DNA of 9,391 nucleotides from an uncultured Prevotella sp. (lineage in GTDB: Bacteria > Bacteroidota > Bacteroidia > Bacteroidales > Bacteroidaceae). Of the stretch, positions 1-5,854 are shown piece by piece. The notes beneath the pieces are model-generated. The model saw only the letters and a list, made by a program, of their open reading frames with translations, made no database searches and was not told the DNA's origin. How positions within the stretch are numbered: position 1 is the stretch's first letter; every line of letters begins with the position of its first letter. The DNA is taken from NCBI GenBank assembly GCA_900542795.1, contig UQPD01000103.1, positions 1 through 9,391 on the forward strand, written 5' to 3'. A program made the position numbers and the translations under genes.

Positions 1-160
1 CTTGTCTCCCCCCACTCTCATGCCTGGTTATTAGATATGTTCCCGATGCACTACGTACGCCGTAGGTGTGCAATTGGGCCTAGGCGTATAGCCGTTTCAT
101 TGACGTTGAATTTTTTTAGTGTATTGGGGTAGGGTGCTTTTAAAAAGGGTAGTATAGTAT
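1..160. other. Left-edge segment with no recognisable gene
   Basis: I see no RNA gene or convincing coding region here. A plus-strand frame is open from the window edge to a TAG at 130-132 (43 codons), but its translation is basic, rich in Arg and His, and resembles no family I know. Short inverted repeats occur (CTACG at 51-55 with CGTAG at 61-65, and the palindrome GCCTAGGC at 78-85). The first 100 bases look more GC-rich than the AT-rich intergenic DNA elsewhere in the window. It could be the end of a feature outside the window. Confidence 0.3.
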
Positions 161-167
161 AACAAAA

Positions 168-197
168 AAGGTTTGAAACAATTTTGTTTCAAACCTT
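168..197 (-). terminator. Rho-independent terminator of the initiator tRNA
   Basis: A perfect 13-bp inverted repeat (168-180 with 185-197) encloses a 4-nt loop. Read on the minus strand, the 3' arm runs into a T tract (the complement of A164-A169). It starts 7 nt past the tRNA discriminator base, so it is well placed to end the tRNA transcript. Confidence 0.9.
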
Positions 198-203
198 CTG
201 TAG

Positions 204-276
204 TTGCGGAGGCTCGACTCGAACGAACGACCTCCAGGTTATGAGCCTGGCGAGCTACCAACTGCTCCACTCCGCG
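204..276 (-). tRNA. Initiator tRNA-fMet, anticodon CAT
   Basis: The minus strand folds into a complete 73-nt cloverleaf: 7-bp acceptor, 4-bp D stem, 5-bp anticodon stem, 5-nt variable loop and 5-bp T stem with loop TTCGAGT. The anticodon CAT is the complement of 241-243. Initiator identity, not elongator, is shown by the C1-A72 mismatch (276 against 205) and the A11-U24 pair in the D stem. These are known to allow formylation and to keep peptidyl-tRNA hydrolase and EF-Tu away. The T stem also has a U50-G64 wobble. The 3' CCA is not encoded: after A73 the gene reads CTA, so CCA must be added by nucleotidyltransferase. Oddly, the anticodon stem is CCAGG/CCTGG, so the usual three G-C pairs are A29-U41, G30-C40, G31-C39. 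It has its own promoter and terminator and is probably transcribed alone. Confidence 0.96.
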
Positions 277-339
277 TCCTCAAGATAACTAAGAATTTGG
301 TTTTTAGTAACCATTGTTCTTATTTCTTGTTTGCGTGTG

Positions 340-371
340 CAAAGGTAGAGCATTTTGTTGTAACCACCAAA
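340..371 (-). promoter_or_regulatory. Bacteroidetes-type promoter of the initiator tRNA
   Basis: On the minus strand a -33 box TTTG (368-371) is followed after exactly 20 nt by TACCTTTG (340-347). This matches the Bacteroidetes primary sigma consensus TTTG, N19-21, TAnnTTTG in full. Transcription would start near 333-336, about 60 nt before the tRNA 5' end, so a 5' leader would need to be removed by RNase P. Confidence 0.82.
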
Positions 372-390
372 TTATTCTGCGATTTTTTTT

Positions 391-417
391 CAAAAAAGTG
401 AGAAAAAACTCATTTTT
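391..417 (-). terminator. Probable weak terminator of the GH13 gene
   Basis: The stem 394-402 with 409-417 (9 bp including one G-T wobble, loop of six A on the plus strand) lies 15 nt past the amylase stop codon. On the minus strand the small core TGAG/CTCA is followed by C and six T. It is AT-rich and only moderately convincing, but its position fits termination before the tRNA promoter. Confidence 0.45.
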
Positions 418-431
418 CTTTATTAAACCGT

Positions 432-2117
432 TTATTTGCCAAGTGCAATTTGCATAACGACAGCACCATAAGCAGGGATTTCTACATAGCACGGAGTGTC
501 TGCTTTAAGCTCAAGTGTTTGCAAATTTCCAGAAATTAAGTCGGAAGCTGAAATGAGTCCGCTACGCAATTTTAAGAAGTCGAAAGCGTGAGCAGGAATT
601 TTTACACCAGCATGAACCGCGTTAGGACTAAAGTTTGCGCAAATGAGCAAGGTTTGTCCGTTTTCGGCTTTACGTATAAAGGCGTATTGACGATCGCAGT
701 CGTATCCGTAGTCGCGTGCGTAGTTTGCGTATTGCAAATCGTAGAATACACCATCGTTTAATGCAGGCTGGTTGCGTGCAAGGCTAATAATCTTTTTGTA
801 ATAGTTATAAAGGCTTGTTTCGTCAGCGTTAAGTTTGGCTTCTATATTGTCAGCGGTAAGCTTTTGTAGCGATTGAGGATTCCAGTAGTCGAAAATCGTG
901 GTACGTCCATCGCTACCGCTAAATCCTTCGGCATCCATGCCAGGTTCGCCAATCTCTTGTCCGGCATATACCATAAAAGGATTACTTCCCATCAAGCAAC
1001 TAACAGCCAATGCTGGAAGAGCTTTGCGGGCATCGCCTGCAAAGTAGGCAGAAGCAATGCGTTGTTCGTCGTGATTTTCGAGGAAGTTGAGCATGTGTTG
1101 ACGAATGTCGTCAACAGCTTGCCAGCAGCCAGTGATGCACGATGCAGAGCGTCCTTCGGTAACAATAGCACGTAAGGTGTCGTAGAGTCCAACTTTGTCA
1201 TAAAGGTAGTCGAAACCGCTGGCAATGTAGTGGCGGTATTCGTTGGGGTTGTATACCTCAGCAATAAATTGTACGTGAGGATATTTGCTGCGAACCTTGC
1301 TAATGGCATATTCCCAAAATTCGGCGGGTACCATCTCTGCCATGTCGCATCGGAAGGCATCTACGCCTTTTTTGCACCAAAACAACAGGATGTCGGTCAT
1401 CTTCAACCATGTGGATGGAGTGGGAGAGAAGTGAGGCTGACGACCATTCATAATGTCGATACCATAGTTCAGTTTAACCGTTTCGTACCAATCGTTACGG
1501 CTGGGCCATGCATTGAAGCAGTCGTTACCAGTAGCTTTGGCGGGATATTCGCTATAGGGTTGTTTGGCGCGACGTTCTGTGTCGAAGTTGGTGTGCAGTG
1601 TTTGTCCTTCAAGATAGTAGAAGTTGTTGTTGGGGTCGAAGGCTTTGGTTGTGTCATCGTCTTCGCCTAAGTCCTTTACGCCTTTGGGATGTGCATCGCT
1701 GTTATATTGGCGAGCTACGTGGTTGGGTACAAAGTCAATAACAAGTTTGAGTCCTGCTTGGTGTGTGCGCTTAAGTAGGGCGTTAAACTCTTTCATTCTC
1801 TGCTTAACATTGACAGCAAGGTCGGGGTCGATGTCATAATAATCTTTGATGGCGTAGGGAGAACCAGCACGACCTTTTACAACCGCAGGATGGTCAGCTT
1901 TAATTCCGTTGGCTGAATAGTCGGTTTGTGTGGCATGCTCAATGAGTCCTGTAAACCATACGTGTGTAAAGCCCATTGAGGCAATGCGTTCGAGTTGTTT
2001 GGCAGTGATGTCATTCATCTTGGCACAACCATTCTCTTCAATGCTGCCAGCGGGAATGTTGGCGTTCTTTTTGTTGCCATAAAGGCGAGTAAAAATTTGG
2101 TATATCAGTGGTTTCAT
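432..2117 (-). CDS. Intracellular GH13 alpha-amylase family glycoside hydrolase
   Basis: This 561-aa protein should hydrolyse alpha-1,4-glucosidic bonds in starch, glycogen or malto-oligosaccharides by the retaining GH13 mechanism. The four classic GH13 regions are in order: DFVPNH at 128-133, GVDAFRCD at 251-258 with the nucleophile D258 and R256, FIAEV at 284-288 with the acid/base E287, and FLENHD at 345-350 with the stabiliser D350. These lie in a (beta/alpha)8 barrel; the last roughly 100 residues look like the usual all-beta C-terminal domain. The start MKPLIYQIF sits directly on the first barrel strand. There is no signal peptide or lipoprotein box, so the enzyme is predicted to be cytoplasmic, unlike the surface SusG type. 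Its role may be internal glycogen or imported maltodextrin turnover; this is inference. Exact specificity and GH13 subfamily cannot be read from the sequence. fabD upstream ends in its own terminator, so this gene needs its own promoter, but I see no good TAnnTTTG box in 2118-2188. Confidence 0.9.
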   Translation of the reverse strand: MKPLIYQIFTRLYGNKKNANIPAGSIEENGCAKMNDITAKQLERIASMGFTHVWFTGLIEHATQTDYSANGIKADHPAVVKGRAGSPYAIKDYYDIDPDLAVNVKQRMKEFNALLKRTHQAGLKLVIDFVPNHVARQYNSDAHPKGVKDLGEDDDTTKAFDPNNNFYYLEGQTLHTNFDTERRAKQPYSEYPAKATGNDCFNAWPSRNDWYETVKLNYGIDIMNGRQPHFSPTPSTWLKMTDILLFWCKKGVDAFRCDMAEMVPAEFWEYAISKVRSKYPHVQFIAEVYNPNEYRHYIASGFDYLYDKVGLYDTLRAIVTEGRSASCITGCWQAVDDIRQHMLNFLENHDEQRIASAYFAGDARKALPALAVSCLMGSNPFMVYAGQEIGEPGMDAEGFSGSDGRTTIFDYWNPQSLQKLTADNIEAKLNADETSLYNYYKKIISLARNQPALNDGVFYDLQYANYARDYGYDCDRQYAFIRKAENGQTLLICANFSPNAVHAGVKIPAHAFDFLKLRSGLISASDLISGNLQTLELKADTPCYVEIPAYGAVVMQIALGK

Positions 2118-2188
2118 ATGCTTAAGCTTTGTGATATTAGTTTTAAGTTCGGAGGTGTGTATAAGTTTTAGGGCGATTCTAAAAAAAT

Positions 2189-2247
2189 AAGGTTTTAGAT
2201 GATAAAGTTATTGCAAAGCTTAATCTAACTTTATAACCTAAAACCTT
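2189..2247 (-). terminator. Rho-independent terminator of fabD
   Basis: Two 22-nt arms (2189-2210 and 2226-2247) pair as 10 bp, a 3-by-3 internal loop, then 9 bp, with a 15-nt loop. On the minus strand the hairpin is followed by A and seven T (complement of 2181-2187). It begins about 40 nt after the fabD stop codon. The strong hairpin and T tract argue that the GH13 gene is not simply co-transcribed with fabD. Confidence 0.85.
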
Positions 2248-2287
2248 AACCTTTTAGATAGGTTGAATTTCTTGTTGAAAAAGAAAC

Positions 2288-3190
2288 TTAGTCGTTTACA
2301 CCATGAGCCTTTACATCAGCGTTACCCTTGCAAATCTTAGCAATCATGCCCTGTAAGGTTTTGCCAGGACCACATTCAGTGAAGTCGGTAGCACCATCAG
2401 CAACCATGTTGTTTACCTCCTTAGTCCAAAGCACAGAAGCTGTGAGTTGGGCAATGAGGTTAGCTTTAATTTCTTCGGGGTTGGTGTGAGGCATACCATC
2501 TACGTTCTGATAAACGGGGCAAATGGGCTTGTGGAACTCAGTAGTAGCGATAGCTGCTTCGAGTTCTTCTTTTGCGGGTTGCATAAGGGGAGAGTGGAAT
2601 GCACCACCCACGGGCAATACCAATGCACGCTTTGCGCCAGCTTCCTTAAGGCGTTGGCAAGCTACTTCAATAGCTTCGGTTTCACCTGAGATAACGAGCT
2701 GTCCCGGGCAGTTGTAGTTAGCGGGAACAACAACCTTGCCAGTTTCTTTGCTTACTTCAGCGCAAACTTCCTCTACCTTGTCGTCTGCAAGGGCGATGAT
2801 TGCAGCCATTGTTCCGGGCTGAGCTTCGCAAGCCTCTTGCATAGCTTTGGCACGAGCAGCAACCAACTTTAAGCCATCTTCAAAGCTCAAGCAACGAGCT
2901 GCAGTAAGTGCTGAGAGTTCGCCCAAAGAGTGACCTGCTACCATAGCGGGTTGAAAGTCGCTGCCCAAGCAAAGTGCGCTTACTACGCTGTGCAAGAACA
3001 TGGCGGGTTGCGTAACCTTAGTTTGCTTCAGTTCTTCGTCGGTACCATTAAACATAACGTCAGTGATACGGAAACCAAGAATTTCGTTGGCTTTTTCAAA
3101 AAACTGCTTAGCAATGGGGTGCTTCTCGTACAGGTCCTTGCCCATACCTACAAACTGTGCTCCCTGACCGGGAAATACAAATGCGTTCAT
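2288..3190 (-). CDS. fabD: Malonyl-CoA:ACP transacylase FabD
   Basis: FabD moves the malonyl group from malonyl-CoA to acyl carrier protein, the step that supplies the elongation unit for type II fatty-acid synthesis in the cytoplasm. The 300-aa length is typical. Visible motifs in order: PGQGAQ at 7-12 near the N terminus (oxyanion loop), GHSLG at 86-90 with the nucleophile S88, R113 in AARAKAM (binds the malonyl carboxylate), NCPGQLVISG at 160-169, GAFHSPLM at 196-203 with the catalytic H199, and ECGPGKTLQG at 272-281. The start Met begins the first strand of the alpha/beta-hydrolase-like core, so it is the natural start. No other fatty-acid gene adjoins it here; it seems to be a single-gene unit, divergent from yicC, with its own promoter region and terminator. 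Confidence 0.97.
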   Translation of the reverse strand: MNAFVFPGQGAQFVGMGKDLYEKHPIAKQFFEKANEILGFRITDVMFNGTDEELKQTKVTQPAMFLHSVVSALCLGSDFQPAMVAGHSLGELSALTAARCLSFEDGLKLVAARAKAMQEACEAQPGTMAAIIALADDKVEEVCAEVSKETGKVVVPANYNCPGQLVISGETEAIEVACQRLKEAGAKRALVLPVGGAFHSPLMQPAKEELEAAIATTEFHKPICPVYQNVDGMPHTNPEEIKANLIAQLTASVLWTKEVNNMVADGATDFTECGPGKTLQGMIAKICKGNADVKAHGVND

Positions 3191-3279
3191 TTTTGATATC
3201 TAGTTTTTATGAGTTTTTTTCTGTTTTGTTCTTTCTTATTCAAAAAAACAAGTTTTTGTAAAGATTGTGCAAACCGAAT

Positions 3280-3302
3280 GCAATCAAGTTTACTTGAATT
3301 GC
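3280..3302. repeat. Inverted repeat in the fabD leader
   Basis: The arms GCAATCAAG (3280-3288) and CTTGAATTGC (3293-3302) pair over 9 bp with one bulged A around a 4-nt loop. It lies 11-33 nt beyond the predicted fabD transcription start, so it could fold at the 5' end of the mRNA or act as a DNA operator. No T tract follows on either strand, so it is not a plain terminator. Confidence 0.55.
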
Positions 3303-3323
3303 TGAGGTGCTACCAATCTTATG

Positions 3324-3353
3324 CAAAGATACAAAAAAGCCTATATATATAGG
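3324..3353 (-). promoter_or_regulatory. Probable fabD promoter with palindromic operator-like site
   Basis: TATCTTTG on the minus strand (3324-3331) matches the Bacteroidetes -7 box in full. The expected TTTG at -33 is missing. In that area lies the perfect 14-bp palindrome CCTATATATATAGG (3340-3353). The leader to the fabD start would be about 125-130 nt. A regulator might bind the palindrome, but this is inference. Confidence 0.55.
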
Positions 3354-3415
3354 TATGAAAATGCCAAAACTTTTCAAAATAAGCAATTTGTCAAACAAAA
3401 TAAAAGTCTTTGCTT

Positions 3416-3453
3416 TTTTCATTTTGTATTGCGCTCACCTTGCAGTATCTTTG
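3416..3453 (+). promoter_or_regulatory. Promoter of the yicC-gmk-nadD cluster
   Basis: TTTG (3423-3426), 19 nt, then TATCTTTG (3446-3453) is a full match to the Bacteroidetes promoter consensus. Transcription would start near 3457-3460, giving a leader of about 80 nt. The spacer contains CTCACCTTGCA, also found in the fbp promoter; the two 38-nt modules agree at 32 positions. An AT-rich imperfect inverted repeat (3396-3406 with 3413-3426) covers the region up to the -33 box. Confidence 0.85.
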
Positions 3454-3537
3454 CAAAACAAATTATGGCTACAAGCTTTTTATGAGCTTAATCCAATTTT
3501 TGAGCAAATAATATAAGTAGAGTAACTCATCAAGATT

Positions 3538-4413
3538 ATGATACAATCAATGACGGGCTATGGAAAGTCCGACGCTGTTTTTAACGGCAAAAAAATACAT
3601 GTAGAGGTAAAGAGTCTCAATAGTAAGGCTCTCGATTTGAATGCGCGTGTTGCTCCTCTTTATCGTGAAAAGGAAATGGAGGTGCGTCAACTTCTTGCTA
3701 AAGCAATCGAACGCGGTAAGGTTGATTTTACGCTTTGGGTAGAAAAGGATGAGACTTCGGTTGCAGCTACCATTAACCCTGAGGCTGTAAAGAATTATGT
3801 AGCGCAAATTCAAGATATTTGCAATGCTCAGTCGCTTGCTATGCCACAGAATGTGTGGGATGTTGTGCTTCGTTTGCCCGATGCTACACAAACCAACGCT
3901 GTAGAAGAACTCACTGACGAGGAATGGGCTGTTGTGCTGGATGCTATTCAGCAAGCCGTTGCTCACCTTGTTGATTTCCGCAAGCAAGAGGGTGCAGCAC
4001 TTTATAAAAAGTTTAGCGAGAAACTTGATAACATAGAGCGTTATCTTCACGAAATCGAACCCTATGAAAAAGGGCGTGTAGAAAAGATTCGTCAACGTCT
4101 CTTCGATCGTTTATCTGAACTTAAAGGTGTGGATTATGATAAGAATCGTCTTGAACAAGAACTTATCTATTACATCGAAAAACTTGATATTAGCGAGGAA
4201 AAGCAGCGCTTGGCTAATCACTTACGCTATTTCCGTGAAACAATGGATAACGGACATGGACAAGGCAAAAAGTTAGGATTCATCTCTCAAGAAATGGGAC
4301 GCGAAATTAACACAACGGGCTCAAAGAGTAATCAAGCCGAAATGCAAAACATTGTGGTGAAGATGAAGGATGAACTCGAACAAATCAAAGAACAGGTGTT
4401 GAACGTGATGTAA
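3538..4413 (+). CDS. yicC: YicC/YloC family endoribonuclease
   Basis: This 291-aa protein has both family hallmarks. The N terminus starts MIQSMTGYGKS, followed by the conserved EVKSLNSKALD segment (about residues 23-33). The C-terminal DUF1732-type domain ends with REINTTGSKSNQAEMQ and the helical MKDELEQIKEQV tail. Family members, such as E. coli YicC, are reported to be endoribonucleases involved in RNA turnover; the physiological target here is unknown. The middle part (about 140-230) is charged and helical, consistent with the oligomer-forming coiled segments of the family. The start at MIQSMTGYG is the standard family N terminus. It is the first gene of a probable operon with gmk 61 bp downstream; yicC/yloC next to gmk is a widely conserved arrangement. 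Confidence 0.95.
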   Translation: MIQSMTGYGKSDAVFNGKKIHVEVKSLNSKALDLNARVAPLYREKEMEVRQLLAKAIERGKVDFTLWVEKDETSVAATINPEAVKNYVAQIQDICNAQSLAMPQNVWDVVLRLPDATQTNAVEELTDEEWAVVLDAIQQAVAHLVDFRKQEGAALYKKFSEKLDNIERYLHEIEPYEKGRVEKIRQRLFDRLSELKGVDYDKNRLEQELIYYIEKLDISEEKQRLANHLRYFRETMDNGHGQGKKLGFISQEMGREINTTGSKSNQAEMQNIVVKMKDELEQIKEQVLNVM

Positions 4414-4474
4414 TAACATTGAATACCTACGATTATAGACTTGTTCTTACTTTTTTGTATTTAGAAAAACAATT

Positions 4475-5038
4475 ATGGCTAAGGTAATTATATTTTCAGC
4501 TCCAAGCGGAAGTGGTAAAAGTACCATTATCAATTATTTGATGCAGCAGCAACTCAATTTGCACTTTTCAATTTCAGCAACAAGTCGTCCTCCGCGTGGA
4601 ACAGAACAAAATGGTGTGGAATATTTCTTTCTTACACCCGAGGAGTTTCGTGAGCGTATTGCCAATGGTGAGTTCCTTGAATATGAGGAGGTTTATAAAG
4701 ATCGCTTCTATGGTACACTCCGTTCGCAAATTGATGCGCAATTAGCCAAAGGCGAGAATGTGGTGTGCGATGTAGATGTGTTAGGTGGTCAAAATATTAA
4801 GAAGCATTATGCAGATCGTGCATTAAGCCTTTTTGTTCAGCCTCCTTCAATCGATGCGCTTCGTCAGCGTCTTGAAGGTCGTGGCACAGATAGTGCAGAA
4901 GTAATTGCCGATCGCATTGCTCGTGCTGAATTTGAATTGTCGTTTGCTTCAAAGTTCGATAAGGTGGTTATTAACGATGACCTCGCTACTGCTCAACAAG
5001 AAGCATTGCGCATTGTGAAGGATTTTCTTGAAGCGTAA
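4475..5038 (+). CDS. gmk: Guanylate kinase
   Basis: Gmk phosphorylates GMP to GDP with ATP, feeding GTP, dGTP and (p)ppGpp pools. The 187-aa length is normal. The P-loop SAPSGSGKST lies at 8-17 with K15. The GMP-binding part includes SATSRPPRGTE at 34-44 (R38, R41), Y50, and FLEY with E69, then YGT at 79-81. The Mg/ATP region DVDVLGGQ is at 99-106, and the lid holds R130, R132 and R136, with R147 and R150 after it. No insert or missing residue is seen. It sits between yicC and nadD, and the gap to nadD is only 18 bp, so co-transcription is likely. I see no clear promoter box in the 61-bp gap before it. Confidence 0.97.
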   Translation: MAKVIIFSAPSGSGKSTIINYLMQQQLNLHFSISATSRPPRGTEQNGVEYFFLTPEEFRERIANGEFLEYEEVYKDRFYGTLRSQIDAQLAKGENVVCDVDVLGGQNIKKHYADRALSLFVQPPSIDALRQRLEGRGTDSAEVIADRIARAEFELSFASKFDKVVINDDLATAQQEALRIVKDFLEA

Positions 5039-5056
5039 ACAAATTCTCCGCTTTTT

Positions 5057-5647
5057 ATGAAATTGCGCAAACGCATAGCTATCTTTGGTGGATCGTTTAA
5101 TCCTGTTCACGTTGGGCACATTGCTTTGGCTCGTTCGGTAGTACAGCAACATTTAGCTGATGAAGTTTGGTTGTTAGTGTCACCGCAAAATCCACTCAAA
5201 CAACAAATGGGACTCTTGTCTGAACAACAACGATTGAACTTAGTGCGTAAGGCTTTAGAGCATGAGCATGGAGTAGAAGTGAGTGATTTTGAGTTTCATC
5301 TACCACGTCCTTCTTATACGTGGAACACGTTACAAGCTCTTTCAGCAGCTTATCCTGATGTAGAGTTCTCATTGTTGATAGGCGCTGATAATTGGCTCTT
5401 GTTTAACCGTTGGGCGCACCCCGACGATATTTTGGCAAATTATCGTTTGTTAGTTTATCCGCGCGAGGGATGTGTGGTTAATAAGGCTTCATTGCCAATC
5501 GGAGTTAGTTTGATAGAGGCTCCTTTATTTCCTTTGAGTTCAACCGATATTCGTAATTTGGTGCGTGAGGGCAAAAGTATACATGGTTTTGTGCCAGCAG
5601 TAATCGAACAAGATGTTCAACGCTTGTATGCCGTTGACACGCTATAA
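5057..5647 (+). CDS. nadD: Nicotinate-nucleotide adenylyltransferase
   Basis: NadD joins nicotinate mononucleotide and ATP to give deamido-NAD, shared by the de novo and salvage NAD routes. The 196-aa protein has the nucleotidyltransferase fold signatures: GGSFNPVHVGH at 11-21, with the HxGH motif H18-H21, VSPQNPLK at 41-48, GADNW at 109-113, and SSTDIR at 161-166 (the family ISSTxIR motif that contacts ATP phosphates). The ATG at 5057, 18 bp after the gmk stop codon, gives a short basic lead before the first strand IAIFGGSF, typical for the family. It is probably the last gene of the yicC-gmk-nadD unit; a 389-bp non-coding gap follows. Confidence 0.97.
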   Translation: MKLRKRIAIFGGSFNPVHVGHIALARSVVQQHLADEVWLLVSPQNPLKQQMGLLSEQQRLNLVRKALEHEHGVEVSDFEFHLPRPSYTWNTLQALSAAYPDVEFSLLIGADNWLLFNRWAHPDDILANYRLLVYPREGCVVNKASLPIGVSLIEAPLFPLSSTDIRNLVREGKSIHGFVPAVIEQDVQRLYAVDTL

Positions 5648-5854
5648 TTGATGCCGCTTGATCTCGTATTTTAAAAACTTATCCCTTAAGTTATGCATCT
5701 TGCATGAATCTTAGGATGCAACGAATTCCCTCGTTGCTTAAGAATATGAGTGTGTAGTATGAGTATGTTATGAACAATAAGTTTCACAACTATATATATA
5801 CTTGTACTGCAAACTTCTATTTTTTAAGCAGCGAGGGGATTTGTTGTTTCCCAA
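5648..5854. other. Intergenic stretch after nadD with overlapping hairpins
   Basis: No gene is evident. Two hairpins compete for the same bases. TGCATCTTG (5694-5702) can pair with 5712-5720, while GCAACGA (5718-5724) pairs perfectly with TCGTTGC (5731-5737) around a 6-nt loop. CTTAAG copies at 5685-5690 and 5737-5742 can close the whole element. No T tract follows, so it is not a typical intrinsic terminator. It may be the nadD 3' end or a small RNA; neither can be proven here. Confidence 0.4.

Noticed and set aside
204..401. Plus-strand open frame of 65 codons over the tRNA
   Set aside because: It runs through the complement of the tRNA gene and its leader; the cloverleaf fully explains the sequence.
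992..1670. Overlapping open frames of 100-146 codons inside the GH13 gene
   Set aside because: They are shadows of a gene with all GH13 catalytic motifs, and their translations show no family motif.
2203..2210. Minus-strand TAACTTTA as a -7 box for the GH13 gene
   Set aside because: It misses the final G, has no TTTG at 19-21 nt upstream and lies inside the fabD terminator stem.
3465..3485. Six-codon upstream open frame (ATG GCT ACA ...) in the yicC leader
   Set aside because: It is very short, carries no regulatory codon run and has no pairing that would suggest leader-peptide attenuation.
3547..4095. Minus-strand open frame of 182 codons opposite yicC
   Set aside because: It is antisense to a clear yicC gene, has no recognisable domain and no promoter-like box at its start.
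4414..4474. A separate gmk promoter in the yicC-gmk gap
   Set aside because: The T-rich sequence has no TAnnTTTG box at a sensible place; co-transcription with yicC is simpler.
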